Of a stretch of 52,106 bases of DNA, positions 34,952 through 44,585 are shown piece by piece (the stretch's first letter is position 1; the number at the start of each line of letters is the position of its first letter). The notes beneath the pieces were generated by a model. The model saw only the letters and a program-made list of their open reading frames with translations, made no database searches and was not told where the DNA came from. A program made the position numbers and the translations under genes. The stretch is from Bacteroidota bacterium (GTDB lineage Bacteria; Bacteroidota; Bacteroidia; Chitinophagales; BACL12), in NCBI GenBank assembly GCA_016124275.1, contig WGOA01000039.1, positions 1-52,106 on the forward strand, read 5' to 3'.

Positions 34952-36175
34952 ATGTCAGCAAGCAAGGATAAAAGAGCAGGAGAGACCGAGCCAGCCGGGC
35001 CTGAAGCAACCCCAAACAGCAATCCCCCGGCGCACCTCCAGGCAAATCCCCAAACAAGTCCGCCAAAGAAGCGGGCCAAATCGGCAAGTTCTGCCGGTTC
35101 CAGTCAGCCAGGCCTTTCCGCCAATGGCGGCTTGCCCGCCCGCGGTGCACCCATAAATCCGGGCAATCGCTTTCATGCGCAGGAGCTTGTTCAGCAGGAG
35201 CCCGAAGGCCTGGACGAATGGCCGGAGGAGCAAAGCCAAACCGTTTTTCTTGCCGAGCAGGCCAAAAGCATCGTCAATGAAGTTAAAAGCCCGGATGTGG
35301 GCATGGCTTTTTCTGCTAACCCCTATCAAGGTTGCGAGCACGGCTGTGCCTATTGTTATGCGCGGCCAACCCATGCCTATTGGGGCTACAGTCCGGGCTT
35401 GGATTTTGAGCGGACCATTTTGGTCAAGAAGGAAGCCGCTGTCTTGTTGGAGCACAAACTCAGGCAACCCGATTGGGAACCTAAACCGATTGTCCTTTCC
35501 GGCAATACCGATTGTTACCAGCCGGCAGAGCGCAAGTTTCGGCTTACCCGATCCATGCTGGAGGTTTTTCTGCGCTACAAGCACCCGGTGGGCATTATCA
35601 CCAAAAACAGCCTGATTCTTCGCGACCTCGATTTGTTGATGGAGCTCAGCCAGCTCAACCTGGTTCGGGTCTTCCTTTCCATCACCACCCTTCGGGAATC
35701 GCTGCGCCGGCGCATGGAGCCGCGAACCGCTTCGGCCGCAAAGAGACTGGAAACCATGCAGCAACTGTCCTCATCAGGCGTGCCCGTGGGCCTCATGCTT
35801 GCCCCGGTAATCCCCGGCCTCAATGCGGAGGAAATTCCCAACATTCTTGAAAAAGCTGCCGCCGCCGGCGCGCAATCAGCCGGGATGCAATTGGTGCGCC
35901 TGAATGGCGAAGTAGCGGACATCTTTCAAAGCTGGTTGCTTCAGCACTACCCGGACCGCGCGGAGAAAGTTCTGGGGCTGATCCGCCAGACGCACGGTGG
36001 TCAGTTGACGGACTCCCGGTTTGGGGTCAGAATGCGGGGCGAAGGGCCTGTTGCGGATAGCATCCGCGCGTTGTTTCATCAATCCCGAAAGCGTTTTTTC
36101 CCCTTGCGCGAAATCCCGCCGCTGGATACTTCCTTGTTTGTCAGGGCCCACGGCCGCCAGCTGGGTTTGTTCTGA
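34952..36175 (+). CDS. PA0069-family radical SAM protein
   Basis: A 407-residue radical SAM enzyme of unknown substrate. The cluster motif is CEHGCAYC in SANPYQGCEHGCAYCYARPTHAYWG; the spacing CxxxCxxC is canonical. Before it, ARGAPINPGNRF is the family's N-terminal signature. The remaining TIM-barrel strands (LSGNTDCYQPAE, ITKNSLILRD, LMLAPVIPGLN) agree. The first 60 residues are a low-complexity, Pro/Ser/Ala-rich tail, not part of the family core; the true start may lie later. Related proteins are sometimes linked to DNA photoproduct lyases, but this one lacks a clear sign of that. Confidence 0.85.
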   Translation: MSASKDKRAGETEPAGPEATPNSNPPAHLQANPQTSPPKKRAKSASSAGSSQPGLSANGGLPARGAPINPGNRFHAQELVQQEPEGLDEWPEEQSQTVFLAEQAKSIVNEVKSPDVGMAFSANPYQGCEHGCAYCYARPTHAYWGYSPGLDFERTILVKKEAAVLLEHKLRQPDWEPKPIVLSGNTDCYQPAERKFRLTRSMLEVFLRYKHPVGIITKNSLILRDLDLLMELSQLNLVRVFLSITTLRESLRRRMEPRTASAAKRLETMQQLSSSGVPVGLMLAPVIPGLNAEEIPNILEKAAAAGAQSAGMQLVRLNGEVADIFQSWLLQHYPDRAEKVLGLIRQTHGGQLTDSRFGVRMRGEGPVADSIRALFHQSRKRFFPLREIPPLDTSLFVRAHGRQLGLF

Positions 36176-36232
36176 GCCCGGCGGTGTCCCGGCAACCAGA
36201 TTGAAGACCGTACCTTTGAGCAACGGCTAGGC

Positions 36233-38029
36233 ATGCTTCGAATTCCCACACCTCCCCTTATCCAGGATCTGCGGCAGTACAATCGCCTGATCTTTAGGGG
36301 CGACTTGCAGGCGGGGCTCACCGTGGGGGTGGTGCTTATCCCCCAGGCCATGGCCTATGCCATGCTGGCGGGTCTGCCGCCGGTTTATGGGCTTTATGCG
36401 GCTGTTTTTCCGCTGTTGATTTATGCCTTTTTAGGCAGCTCGCGCCAATTGTCTATGGGCCCTGCAGCACTTTTGTCGCTGTTGATCCTGGCCGGGATCA
36501 GTCCCCTGGCTGCGCCCCAGACACCGGAGTACATCCGCTGGGCATTTGTTTTAGCCATGGCGGTAGGATTGCTCCAATTCTTGATCGGTGTTTTCCGGCT
36601 GGGCTTTTTGGTCAATTTTCTTTCGGCCCCGGTCATCAGCGGCTTTACTACCGCGTCGGCGCTGGTGATTATGCTGACCCAGACCGATGCCTTATTGGGG
36701 CTGACTCCAGCGCACGGCATGGGTTTTCCGGCGCGAATCCATCATCTCCTTCATTCCATCCCCGCCATGCACGGACCAACCGTGGCCCTCGGGTTGAGTA
36801 CAGTGCTGCTGTTGCTCGGAGCGCGGTATTATTTCCCCCGGTTTCCAGGTGCGCTTTTTGCCATAGGTTACGGTATGGCATGTTCGCTGGTGTTCCATTT
36901 AGAGCGAAGGGGTGTTGCTGTGCTCGGCGAAATTCCCCGCGGATTTCCGGCCCCCGGTATGCCGGCTTTTGAAGCGGGAGATTTTCTGATTTTGCTGCCC
37001 AGCATCCTCAGCATTTCCCTCATGGGTTTTGTCATTTCCTTTGCCGTTGCCCGTTCCATTCCTGCAGAGAGCAGGCGGCAAAGGATGGATCCCAATCAAG
37101 AACTTATTGCGCAGGGTCTGGCTAATCTTGGCGGATCGTTTCTTCAGAGTTTTCCGGTGGCGGGAAGTTTTGCCCGGACCGCAGTGAACTACCAGGCAGG
37201 TGCGCAAACCGGGGTTTCTGCACTCATTTCCGTGGGCATGGTTTTGCTTACGGTGCTGCTGCTGACGCCGTGGTTGCACTTTTTGCCCCTGGCAGTACTC
37301 GGAGCCATTATTGTGGTAGCGGTCAGTGACCTGATTCAGTGGCGCATTGCCCGACACCTGTATCAGACTGATATGCGCGATTTGCTGATGCTGGTCGCAA
37401 CCTTTGGCACCACCTTGTGGCTGGGCATGGAAAACGGCATTGTGGCAGGTGTTGTCTTGTCGCTGTCAGCGGTGTTGTATTCCAGTTCCAGACCGCATTA
37501 CGCGGTGTTAGGCCGTTTGCCGAACACCACAGTTTACAAAAACATTGATCGTTTTCAGGAGGCGGAAGAAGAAGAAGGGGTCTTAATACTCCGACCCGAT
37601 GCCCGGCTTTTTTTTGGCAACCAGGATTACATCCGGGAAGTAGTGGAACGCGAAGTGGCCTTTCGCCCGGAAACTGAACTGGTTATACTGGACGGCGTAG
37701 CGATCAGCGATGTCGATTCTACCGCCGTGTCCATGCTTCGGGTTCTTGAGCGGGAATTGGGCCTTCAGGGAATCCGGCTGCGCTTTATTGGATTGAACGG
37801 TCCTGTCCGGGACAAGTTGTATAAGAACCATCTTGATATGATTATTGGCTCCAATCATGTGTACACCAGAATTCACGATTTGATTTTGCAATTTCGCGAA
37901 GAGGGCGAAGGGCCTGTGCACCCCAGGCAGGTTTCGATCAGGTCTTCCGGGTCGGGGGGTAGCCATTCCCAGGTCAACCGGGCACGGCCTCGCAACCGCT
38001 TCCTGTACCCCGGTGAAGAGGAGGAATAA
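36233..38029 (+). CDS. SulP-family anion transporter with STAS domain
   Basis: A 598-residue membrane transporter of the SLC26/SulP family. GVVLIPQAMAYAMLAGLPPVYGLYAA near 33-58 is the family signature, and about ten to twelve hydrophobic helices reach to about 430. The C-terminal STAS domain (about 440-560) has VAISDVDSTAVSML. Substrates in the family are sulfate, bicarbonate or carboxylates; this one cannot be assigned. A perfect -7 box, TACCTTTG (36211-36218), lies just before the start, but no upstream element is found and the leader would be only about 8 bases. A basic, serine-rich tail follows the STAS domain. Confidence 0.92.
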   Translation: MLRIPTPPLIQDLRQYNRLIFRGDLQAGLTVGVVLIPQAMAYAMLAGLPPVYGLYAAVFPLLIYAFLGSSRQLSMGPAALLSLLILAGISPLAAPQTPEYIRWAFVLAMAVGLLQFLIGVFRLGFLVNFLSAPVISGFTTASALVIMLTQTDALLGLTPAHGMGFPARIHHLLHSIPAMHGPTVALGLSTVLLLLGARYYFPRFPGALFAIGYGMACSLVFHLERRGVAVLGEIPRGFPAPGMPAFEAGDFLILLPSILSISLMGFVISFAVARSIPAESRRQRMDPNQELIAQGLANLGGSFLQSFPVAGSFARTAVNYQAGAQTGVSALISVGMVLLTVLLLTPWLHFLPLAVLGAIIVVAVSDLIQWRIARHLYQTDMRDLLMLVATFGTTLWLGMENGIVAGVVLSLSAVLYSSSRPHYAVLGRLPNTTVYKNIDRFQEAEEEEGVLILRPDARLFFGNQDYIREVVEREVAFRPETELVILDGVAISDVDSTAVSMLRVLERELGLQGIRLRFIGLNGPVRDKLYKNHLDMIIGSNHVYTRIHDLILQFREEGEGPVHPRQVSIRSSGSGGSHSQVNRARPRNRFLYPGEEEE

Positions 38030-38096
38030 GGTTGCCCCCAGGTACTTTGGCCCTGTCCTTTTACCTTAAGCCCATCTTTATCGCTAGTTTAACGCC

Positions 38097-38525
38097 ATGG
38101 ATTCTACGCTCCCTTCGCTGGTCAGCGCGCTCGGTTTGGATGCCCGAAGCCTGACCCTGCTTTTTATCGCAGCTTTTTTGGCCATCCTTTTTCTGCAATC
38201 CGGTCTGGATAAAGTATTGGATTACGCGGGTAACCTCAGTTGGCTCAAAGAGCACTTTGCCAAGTCGCCGCTCCGGGGAACGGTTCCTGTCTTGCTACCG
38301 CTGTTGACGCTGTTCGAAACAGCGGCGGGACTCTTCTCCGCATTCGGTTTGGTTCAAGTGCTTTTAGGTGCCGGGTATGCCTGGCTCTGGTGGGGATTTA
38401 TGGTAGCTGCAGCTTCCTTGGTCATGTTGTTTTTTGGACAGCGCATCGCCAAAGATTACGCCGGGGCAGCCACGCTGGTGCCTTACTTTTTGCTGGTGGT
38501 CTTTGGGTTGTTTTTGCTGGGCTAA
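38097..38525 (+). CDS. DoxX-like membrane protein
   Basis: A 142-residue inner-membrane protein with four hydrophobic helices. FLAILFLQSGLDKVLDYAGNLSWLKEHFAKSPL resembles the first helix and loop of the DoxX/DoxD-like family (helix, then GxxK near 38). Its role is unknown; relatives are linked to quinone or sulfur oxidation and to redox stress. The gene is followed after 48 bases by the thiolase gene. It is not clearly part of the beta-oxidation operon but may share a message with it. Confidence 0.75.
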   Translation: MDSTLPSLVSALGLDARSLTLLFIAAFLAILFLQSGLDKVLDYAGNLSWLKEHFAKSPLRGTVPVLLPLLTLFETAAGLFSAFGLVQVLLGAGYAWLWWGFMVAAASLVMLFFGQRIAKDYAGAATLVPYFLLVVFGLFLLG

Positions 38526-38573
38526 AACCCGGTATTCAGCGTAACTTACGGCCTTCCAACTTTTATCTCTTCT

Positions 38574-39785
38574 ATGCCCAACCTAGCTTATGTTTACGAT
38601 GCTGTCCGAACCCCGAGGGGCAAGGGCAAGAAAGACGGATCGCTGCACGAGGTGCAGCCCGTTGATTTGTTAAAGACCCTTTTTGTGGCCCTGCGGGACC
38701 GCAACAAGTTGGATACGGCACAAGTGGATGACGTGGTGCTGGGTTGCGTGACACCGGTCATGGAACAGGGCGGCAACATTGCGCGCACCGCTGCGCTTTA
38801 TGCAGGCTGGGATACCGATGTGCCGGGCATGCAGATCAACCGTTTTTGCGCTTCCGGTTTGGAAACCATCAACCTGGCCGCAGCAAAAGTGCGCTCTGGC
38901 TGGGAGCAGTTGGTCGTGGCCGGCGGGGTGGAGTCCATGTCGCGCCTTCCGATGGGCGCCGACGGGGGGGCCATGTACGCTGATCCCAACGTAAACCGGG
39001 AGCTTGGTTTTGTTCCTCAAGGAATTGGAGCCGACCTCATCGCTACGCTGGAGGGTTTCAGCCGCCGCGATGTGGACGAGTTCGGAGCCAGGTCGCAGAA
39101 TCTGGCTGCTGCAGCCGCAGCTGCAGGGCATTTCCGCAGTTTGCAACCCGTGCGGGATCTGAACGGGATCACGGTGCTGGACCGCGATGAAACCGTGCGC
39201 GCCGGCACCACCGCTGATGCGTTGGGAACCCTGAATCCGGCCTTCGCTATCATGGGCGAAATGGGCGGGTTTGATGCCGTGGCGATGCAGCGCTACCCCA
39301 CGGTTGAGCGCATTGACCATGTGCACACGGCTGGCAATTCTTCCGGCATCGTGGATGGTGCGGCACTGGTGTTGATCGGTTCCAAGTCGAAAGGGGAGGA
39401 GTTGAACCTGCGACCCCGCGCCGTTATCAAGGCGGCTGCGCTGGTGGGCACGGAACCCACCATCATGCTCACGGGTCCGGCTCCGGCAACGCGCAAAGCG
39501 CTCAAGCTCGCGGGCATGCAGGTTAAAGACATTGACTTGTTCGAAGTCAACGAGGCCTTTTCGGCCGTTGTGCTCAAATTCATGCGGGAGATGGGCATCA
39601 CCAATATGGATAAAATCAACGTCAATGGCGGCGCCATTGCCATGGGGCATCCACTGGGTGCTACGGGTGCGGTGTTGCTCGGAACGCTGCTGGATGAATT
39701 GGAACGCCGCGACCTTCAAACCGGACTGATTACCCTTTGTGTCGGTGGAGGAATGGGCATTGCTACGGTGGTGGAGCGGGTGTAA
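38574..39785 (+). CDS. Acetyl-CoA C-acyltransferase (thiolase)
   Basis: It cleaves 3-ketoacyl-CoA to acetyl-CoA and a shortened acyl-CoA, or runs in reverse. The 403-residue protein has the acyl-accepting cysteine C92 in [12 protein letters not shown], the histidine in [18 protein letters not shown] and the C-terminal cysteine in TLCVGGGMG. It is the first gene of a beta-oxidation run with fadJ and an ACAD gene. A FadA/PhaA-type enzyme is clear; chain-length preference is not. Confidence 0.94.
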   Translation: MPNLAYVYDAVRTPRGKGKKDGSLHEVQPVDLLKTLFVALRDRNKLDTAQVDDVVLGCVTPVMEQGGNIARTAALYAGWDTDVPGMQINRFCASGLETINLAAAKVRSGWEQLVVAGGVESMSRLPMGADGGAMYADPNVNRELGFVPQGIGADLIATLEGFSRRDVDEFGARSQNLAAAAAAAGHFRSLQPVRDLNGITVLDRDETVRAGTTADALGTLNPAFAIMGEMGGFDAVAMQRYPTVERIDHVHTAGNSSGIVDGAALVLIGSKSKGEELNLRPRAVIKAAALVGTEPTIMLTGPAPATRKALKLAGMQVKDIDLFEVNEAFSAVVLKFMREMGITNMDKINVNGGAIAMGHPLGATGAVLLGTLLDELERRDLQTGLITLCVGGGMGIATVVERV

Positions 39786-39812
39786 GGCCATCGGAAACGC
39801 CCAAACGCGGCA

Positions 39813-39856
39813 ATCAACGGAACGCCGCCGTTGATCGTAGGCCAGGCCCCCTGGCC
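39813..39856 (+). repeat. Two adjacent hairpins between thiolase and fadJ
   Basis: ATCAACGG/CCGTTGAT (39813-39820 with 39828-39835) and GGCCAG/CTGGCC (39840-39845 with 39851-39856) form two stems in the 130-base gap. No T-run follows either, so they are unlikely to be simple terminators. They may slow or process the message. Confidence 0.45.
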
Positions 39857-39915
39857 GTGGTTCGTGGTCAAATGGTTGGAAACATAACATTTTCTATCTC
39901 TCATTTTTTTTGCAA

Positions 39916-42075
39916 ATGAATGCTTCTGCAACGGCCGCTTCGGCCTTTCGCTTTGAACTGGACGCTGACGGCATTGCCGTGGTCACGATGGACATGCCCG
40001 GCCGCTCCGCCAATGTCATCAACGCCGAGTTTGGCGAGGCGCTGGCCTGGACCCTGGAGCAGATTCAAGCCGCTAAAGCCAATGGGCTAAAAGGTGTAGT
40101 GCTTACCTCGGCCAAAAAGACCTTTCTGGCTGGTGGTGACCTGGAGCACCTCTACAGCCTGACGGATCCAGCCGAAGCTTTTCACATGGGCGAGCAGCTC
40201 AAAAAGGGTCTTCGCCTGCTGGAAACCTGCGGGGTGCCTGTGGTGGCCGCCATCAATGGTGCGGCGTTGGGGGGGGGATTGGAATTGGCGCTCGCCTGTC
40301 ACCGCCGCATTGCCTGGAACGATCGCTCGGTCAAGATCGGCTTTCCGGAAGTGACGCTTGGGTTGTTGCCGGGGGGTGGGGGAGTGACCCGCGCTGTTCG
40401 TATGCTCGGCCTCGAAGCATCTGCTCCTTACCTGATGCAAGGCAAACAGATGCCTGCGGATGCGGCGGTGAAAGCGGGATTTGTTGACGAGCTGGCAGCC
40501 GATCACGATGCGCTGATGGCCCAGGCCAAAGCCTGGATTTTAAGCAAACCCGAACCCAGCCAGCCCTGGGATCGCAAAGGCTATCGCCTGCCTGGCGGTG
40601 ATCCGCGAAGCCCTTCCATTTTACAGCGCATTCCGGCCATGCCTGCGCTTTTGACCAAAGAAACCTACAACAACTACCCGGCGCCTGAAGCCATCATGGC
40701 GGTAGCCGTAGAAGGGGCTACGGTTGATTTTGAGACGGCCTCGCGCATTGAGTCGCGCTATTTCGCCCATTTGGCTACCGGAAAAGTGGCCAAAAACATG
40801 ATTCACACGTTTTGGTTCCAGCTCAACGACATCAACAAAGGGCAAAGCCGTCCTGCCGGAATCGAGCGGCAGACCACCCGCAAAGTGGGCGTGTTGGGCG
40901 CGGGCATGATGGGCCATGGCATTGCCTATGAAAGCGCCCGGGCGGGCATGCAGGTGGTGTTGAAAGACGCCAGCCAGGACGCTGCAGACAAAGGCAAAGC
41001 CCGCATCCAAGCTATTTTGGACAAGCAGGTTTCGCGGGGCCGCAGTACCCCGGAAAAGCGTCAGGAAATTCTGGACCGCATTTTAGCCACGGGCAATGCC
41101 GCTGATTTGGCAGGTTGCGATCTGGTTATTGAGGCGGTCTTTGAAGACCGGGAGTTAAAGGCTCGCGTTACGGGCGAAGCAGAGGCTGTGCTCGATACGA
41201 CCGCTGTTTTTGCTTCAAACACCTCCACGCTGCCCATCACGGGACTTGCGGAGCGCTCCAAACGCCCTTCGCAATTCATTGGCTTGCATTTCTTTTCTCC
41301 GGTGGATAAAATGAAGCTGGTGGAAATCATCCGGGGCAAGCAAACGGACGATAAAACGCTGGCCAAGGCTTTTGATTTTGTGCTGGCCATTGGCAAGACG
41401 CCGATTGTGGTCAACGACAGTCGCGGATTCTACACCTCACGCGTATTTTCAACATATACGAACGAAGGGCTTGCGTTGCTAGGCGAAGGGCAACACCCAC
41501 GCGCCATTGAAATGGCCGGGCGGCAAGCGGGTATGCCCGTTGGACCCTTGGCCTTGATGGATGAAGTGAGCTTGAAACTGGCCTATGACATCAGCCGCCA
41601 GACGATGGCGGACGGCGATACAGCAGCTCTGCGCGTGGGCAACCACCCGGGCTTCAAGGTATTAACGGCTATGGTGGAACAGCACGACCGCAAGGGCCGC
41701 GCATACGGCGGTGGCTTTTACGATTACCCGCAGGGACAAGAGAAACACTTATGGAAGGGACTCGGTCAGGCTTTCCCGGCAGCAGAATCCCTTTCGCAGC
41801 AGGAAATGGTGGACCGCATGTTGTTTGCGCAGGCACTGGAAACCGTGCGCTGCCTGGATGAAGGCGTGTTGACCAGCTCAGCGGATGCCAACATCGGATC
41901 CATCTTTGGCTGGGGTTTCGCCCCGTGGAGCGGCGGCACGCTGCAGTTCATCAACCAGTACGGTCCGGCCGAATTTTTGGCCCGCGCCCGCCAGCTGGCC
42001 AAACGATATGGCGACCGATTCAACCCTCCGGCATCGCTTGCCCGGCTGGTTGAAGAAAGTGCTACGTACGCATGA
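39916..42075 (+). CDS. fadJ: Fatty-acid oxidation enzyme FadJ (hydratase + 3-hydroxyacyl-CoA dehydrogenase)
   Basis: A two-domain enzyme of beta-oxidation with 719 residues. The N-terminal crotonase domain (about 1-220) hydrates enoyl-CoA; its oxyanion region is LAGGDLEHL and the acidic residue is in IGFPEVTLGLLPGGGG. The C-terminal dehydrogenase has the NAD-binding GVLGAGMMGHGIA (about 320-335) and the catalytic histidine in GLHFFSPVDKMKLVEII. ATG at 39916 is used; a TTG six bases earlier is less likely. Its TGA overlaps the next start (ATGA), so translation is coupled. Confidence 0.95.
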   Translation: MNASATAASAFRFELDADGIAVVTMDMPGRSANVINAEFGEALAWTLEQIQAAKANGLKGVVLTSAKKTFLAGGDLEHLYSLTDPAEAFHMGEQLKKGLRLLETCGVPVVAAINGAALGGGLELALACHRRIAWNDRSVKIGFPEVTLGLLPGGGGVTRAVRMLGLEASAPYLMQGKQMPADAAVKAGFVDELAADHDALMAQAKAWILSKPEPSQPWDRKGYRLPGGDPRSPSILQRIPAMPALLTKETYNNYPAPEAIMAVAVEGATVDFETASRIESRYFAHLATGKVAKNMIHTFWFQLNDINKGQSRPAGIERQTTRKVGVLGAGMMGHGIAYESARAGMQVVLKDASQDAADKGKARIQAILDKQVSRGRSTPEKRQEILDRILATGNAADLAGCDLVIEAVFEDRELKARVTGEAEAVLDTTAVFASNTSTLPITGLAERSKRPSQFIGLHFFSPVDKMKLVEIIRGKQTDDKTLAKAFDFVLAIGKTPIVVNDSRGFYTSRVFSTYTNEGLALLGEGQHPRAIEMAGRQAGMPVGPLALMDEVSLKLAYDISRQTMADGDTAALRVGNHPGFKVLTAMVEQHDRKGRAYGGGFYDYPQGQEKHLWKGLGQAFPAAESLSQQEMVDRMLFAQALETVRCLDEGVLTSSADANIGSIFGWGFAPWSGGTLQFINQYGPAEFLARARQLAKRYGDRFNPPASLARLVEESATYA

Positions 42076-43295
42076 GTTCGGCTGTGAAAACGGGTATGAA
42101 CCCGGAAGCGCTCAACGCGCTGTTGGCAGCAGTCCGCACTTTTGTGCAGCAGGAGCTTTTTTCGGTCGAAGGGCGGTTGCGCTCGCTCCACGACTTTTCG
42201 GCGTTGGAACCCGAGCTTGAGCAGCTTCGCCAAAAGGTCCGCGACCGGGGCTGGTGGCTGCCCCAACTGGCGCGCGTTCACGGTGGCTTGGGGTTGTCGC
42301 TGCCGGACTTTGGGCGCTTGAGCGAAGTGCTGGGGCAAAGTCCCTTCGGGCACTACGTGTTCAACTGCCAGGCGCCGGATGCGGGCAACATGGAATTGTT
42401 GCTCAGCCATGCCAACGCAGCGCAGCGGGAACGCTTTTTGGAGCCGCTCCTGGCGGGTCGGACCAGAAGCTGTTTTGCCATGACCGAGCCGGAGCACGCC
42501 GGGTCTAATCCCCTGGTGTTAAGCACCACCGCGCAGTTGGAGGGCGAGCAGTATGTGCTCAACGGCCACAAGTGGTTTACGACGGCAGCCGACGGGGCTG
42601 CGTTTGCTCTTGTCATGGCCGTTACCGAGCCCCAGGCCCATCCTTATGCCCGCGCCAGCATGCTGTTGGTCCCCTCCGATACGCCTGGTTTTGAGCGCGT
42701 GCGCAACATTTCGGTCATGGGCGATGAGGGCAGCGGTTATTTCAGCCATGCCGAAGTGCGGTTTACGGATTGCCGGGTACCCGTGGGCAACCTCCTAGGC
42801 GGTGCAGGCGCTGGCTTTATGATGGCGCAGGAGCGGCTGGGTCCGGGCCGCATTCACCACTGCATGCGCTGGATCGGCATTGCTGAACGATCGTTCAGCA
42901 TGATGTGCCAGCGCGCCGTGTCCCGCGAACTTTCTCCGGGCAAGGCACTCGCTACGCGGCAAACGGTTTTGAACTGGATTGCCGAAAGCCGCGCCGAAAT
43001 TGACGCCAGCCGCCTGTTGGTTCTGGACGTAGCTAATCTTATGGAGCGCGAGGGGCAGCACGCCGCGCGCTACCGGGTTTCGCTGATCAAGTTCCATGTG
43101 GCGGCCATGTTGCAGCAGGTCTTGGATCGCGCGGTGCAGGTGCACGGCGCACTCGGATTAACCGACGACACGCCTCTGGCCATGTGGTACCGGCACGAGC
43201 GCGCTGCGCGCATTTACGACGGTCCCGATGAGGTGCACAAAGACCGTTTGGCCCGCGCTATTTTGCAGGAATACCAAAGCGGTGCTGCATCATGA
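42072..43295 (+). CDS. ACAD10/11-type acyl-CoA dehydrogenase
   Basis: A 407-residue FAD-dependent acyl-CoA dehydrogenase. The segment RLGPGRIHHCMRWIGIAERSFSMMCQRA and RIYDGPDEVHKDRLAR place it near human ACAD10/11 and bacterial LvaC, not with ordinary fatty acyl-CoA dehydrogenases; the usual catalytic YEG is YDG as in ACAD11. FAMTEPEHAGSNPL and HKWFTTAADG are the flavin-binding stretches. It overlaps fadJ on its left and the kinase gene on its right, both by ATGA. In animals the two downstream activities are fused in one protein. A role in handling 4-hydroxyacyl-CoA substrates is inferred. Confidence 0.9.
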   Translation: MSSAVKTGMNPEALNALLAAVRTFVQQELFSVEGRLRSLHDFSALEPELEQLRQKVRDRGWWLPQLARVHGGLGLSLPDFGRLSEVLGQSPFGHYVFNCQAPDAGNMELLLSHANAAQRERFLEPLLAGRTRSCFAMTEPEHAGSNPLVLSTTAQLEGEQYVLNGHKWFTTAADGAAFALVMAVTEPQAHPYARASMLLVPSDTPGFERVRNISVMGDEGSGYFSHAEVRFTDCRVPVGNLLGGAGAGFMMAQERLGPGRIHHCMRWIGIAERSFSMMCQRAVSRELSPGKALATRQTVLNWIAESRAEIDASRLLVLDVANLMEREGQHAARYRVSLIKFHVAAMLQQVLDRAVQVHGALGLTDDTPLAMWYRHERAARIYDGPDEVHKDRLARAILQEYQSGAAS

Positions 43296-44521
43296 TCGGC
43301 GCTGTTGATGGTTCGGGCGAAGGGCTTTCCGGGCAGGGCGCAACGGATTTTAAGGATAAAGCCGGGGCCGTTCGCCCGGGCGAGGAACTCAATGTCGCTG
43401 CGCTGGAGCAGTGGCTAAAGCAACAACCCGGTTTCTCGCTTGACGGGCCGCTGATTGTTGAGCAGTTTAAAAAGGGGTATTCTAATCTTACCTATTTGCT
43501 GAAAGTTGGTTCTGGCGGGGTGCCAGCCGTGGTTTCTGGTGGGGTGCCAGCCGTGGGTTCTGGTAAAGGGACAACCGCAGGCTCCAGGGCGAGTTCTGGT
43601 GCAGGGTCGAGTGCGTGGGTGCTGCGCAGACCGCCTTTTGGTTCTTCGGTCAAGACCGCGCACGACATGAGCCGGGAGTTCCGCGTGTTAAGCGCGCTTG
43701 GGCCGGTTTACCCTAAAGTGCCAAAAGTCCTTGCCTATTGCGAGGATCCCGCCGTGTTGGGCGCGCCGTTTTACGTCATGGAGAAAGTGGAGGGGGTGAT
43801 TCTGCGGCCGAACATGCCCGGAGTGATGCACCCTTCGCCCGAAACGATGCATAACATTGCTAACGCTTTGGTGGACAGCCTGGCCGAATTGCACGCCGTG
43901 GATCCTGTCGCGGCTAAACTGGCCGATTTTGGGCGGCCAGACGGTTATGTGCAGCGGCAGGTGGAAGGCTGGATTAAGCGCTACCAGGCTGCAAAGACGG
44001 CTGACGTTGCTGACATGGACCGCGTGGCCGCTTGGCTGGCGAGGCACTTGCCTGAGTCGTCGGGCTCCGTACTGATCCACAACGATTTCAAATACGATAA
44101 TCTGGTTTTAAATCCTGCGGACTGGACGCAGGTGGTCGCTGTACTGGATTGGGAGATGGCTACGCTGGGCGACCCGCTGATGGATTTGGGCACTACCTTG
44201 GGTTATTGGGTCCATCCCGGCGATCCGCCGGCCATGCGGATGATGGCTTTGAGCCCAACGGTGCTGCCGGGCAACCCATCCCGGACGGAAGTGGTAGAGC
44301 GCTACGCAGCAGCCACAGGCAGGCACCCGGGAAACGGTGTGTTTTATTATGTATTCGGGTTGTATAAGATTGCCGTCATTGTGCAGCAAATTTATGCCCG
44401 CTACCAGCGCGGCCTGACCAGCGATGAGCGTTTTGCATCGCTGGGTTTTGTGGTGCAGAGCTGTGCTGCTTCTGCGGCGCTGGCTATAGATAAGGGCCGG
44501 ATTGACCAGCTTTGGGAATGA
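43292..44521 (+). CDS. APH-fold kinase, ACAD11 N-terminal/LvaA-like
   Basis: A 409-residue kinase of the aminoglycoside phosphotransferase fold. SVLIHNDFKYDNLVL holds the catalytic loop and VLDWEMATLGDPLMDLGT the metal-binding aspartate, as in human ACAD11 and Pseudomonas LvaA, which phosphorylate the 4-hydroxyl of acyl-CoAs. QFKKGYSNLTYLLKVG and WVLRRPPFG are the first strands; between them a Gly/Ser/Val-rich insertion of about 35 residues (72-107) derives from a 24-bp tandem repeat. The first 30 residues are also poorly conserved. The start overlaps the ACAD stop by ATGA. Drug resistance is not implied. Confidence 0.88.
   Translation: MIGAVDGSGEGLSGQGATDFKDKAGAVRPGEELNVAALEQWLKQQPGFSLDGPLIVEQFKKGYSNLTYLLKVGSGGVPAVVSGGVPAVGSGKGTTAGSRASSGAGSSAWVLRRPPFGSSVKTAHDMSREFRVLSALGPVYPKVPKVLAYCEDPAVLGAPFYVMEKVEGVILRPNMPGVMHPSPETMHNIANALVDSLAELHAVDPVAAKLADFGRPDGYVQRQVEGWIKRYQAAKTADVADMDRVAAWLARHLPESSGSVLIHNDFKYDNLVLNPADWTQVVAVLDWEMATLGDPLMDLGTTLGYWVHPGDPPAMRMMALSPTVLPGNPSRTEVVERYAAATGRHPGNGVFYYVFGLYKIAVIVQQIYARYQRGLTSDERFASLGFVVQSCAASAALAIDKGRIDQLWE
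43508..43564. repeat. 24-bp in-frame tandem repeat in the kinase gene
   Basis: Two 24-bp units (43508-43531, 43532-43555) and nine bases of a third. They differ at two positions and encode (V/G)SGGVPAV-like octapeptides, so the frame stays open. Confidence 0.85.
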
Positions 44522-44585
44522 GCCGTTCGCAAGGCTGCCACCGCCGGATATAGGGTTTTTAGGGATGCCCTTAGGATGGCTGCTC

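Noticed and set aside
43292-44521. Aminoglycoside resistance gene
   Set aside because: The APH fold matches, but the sequence is of the ACAD11/LvaA kind and overlaps a beta-oxidation gene.
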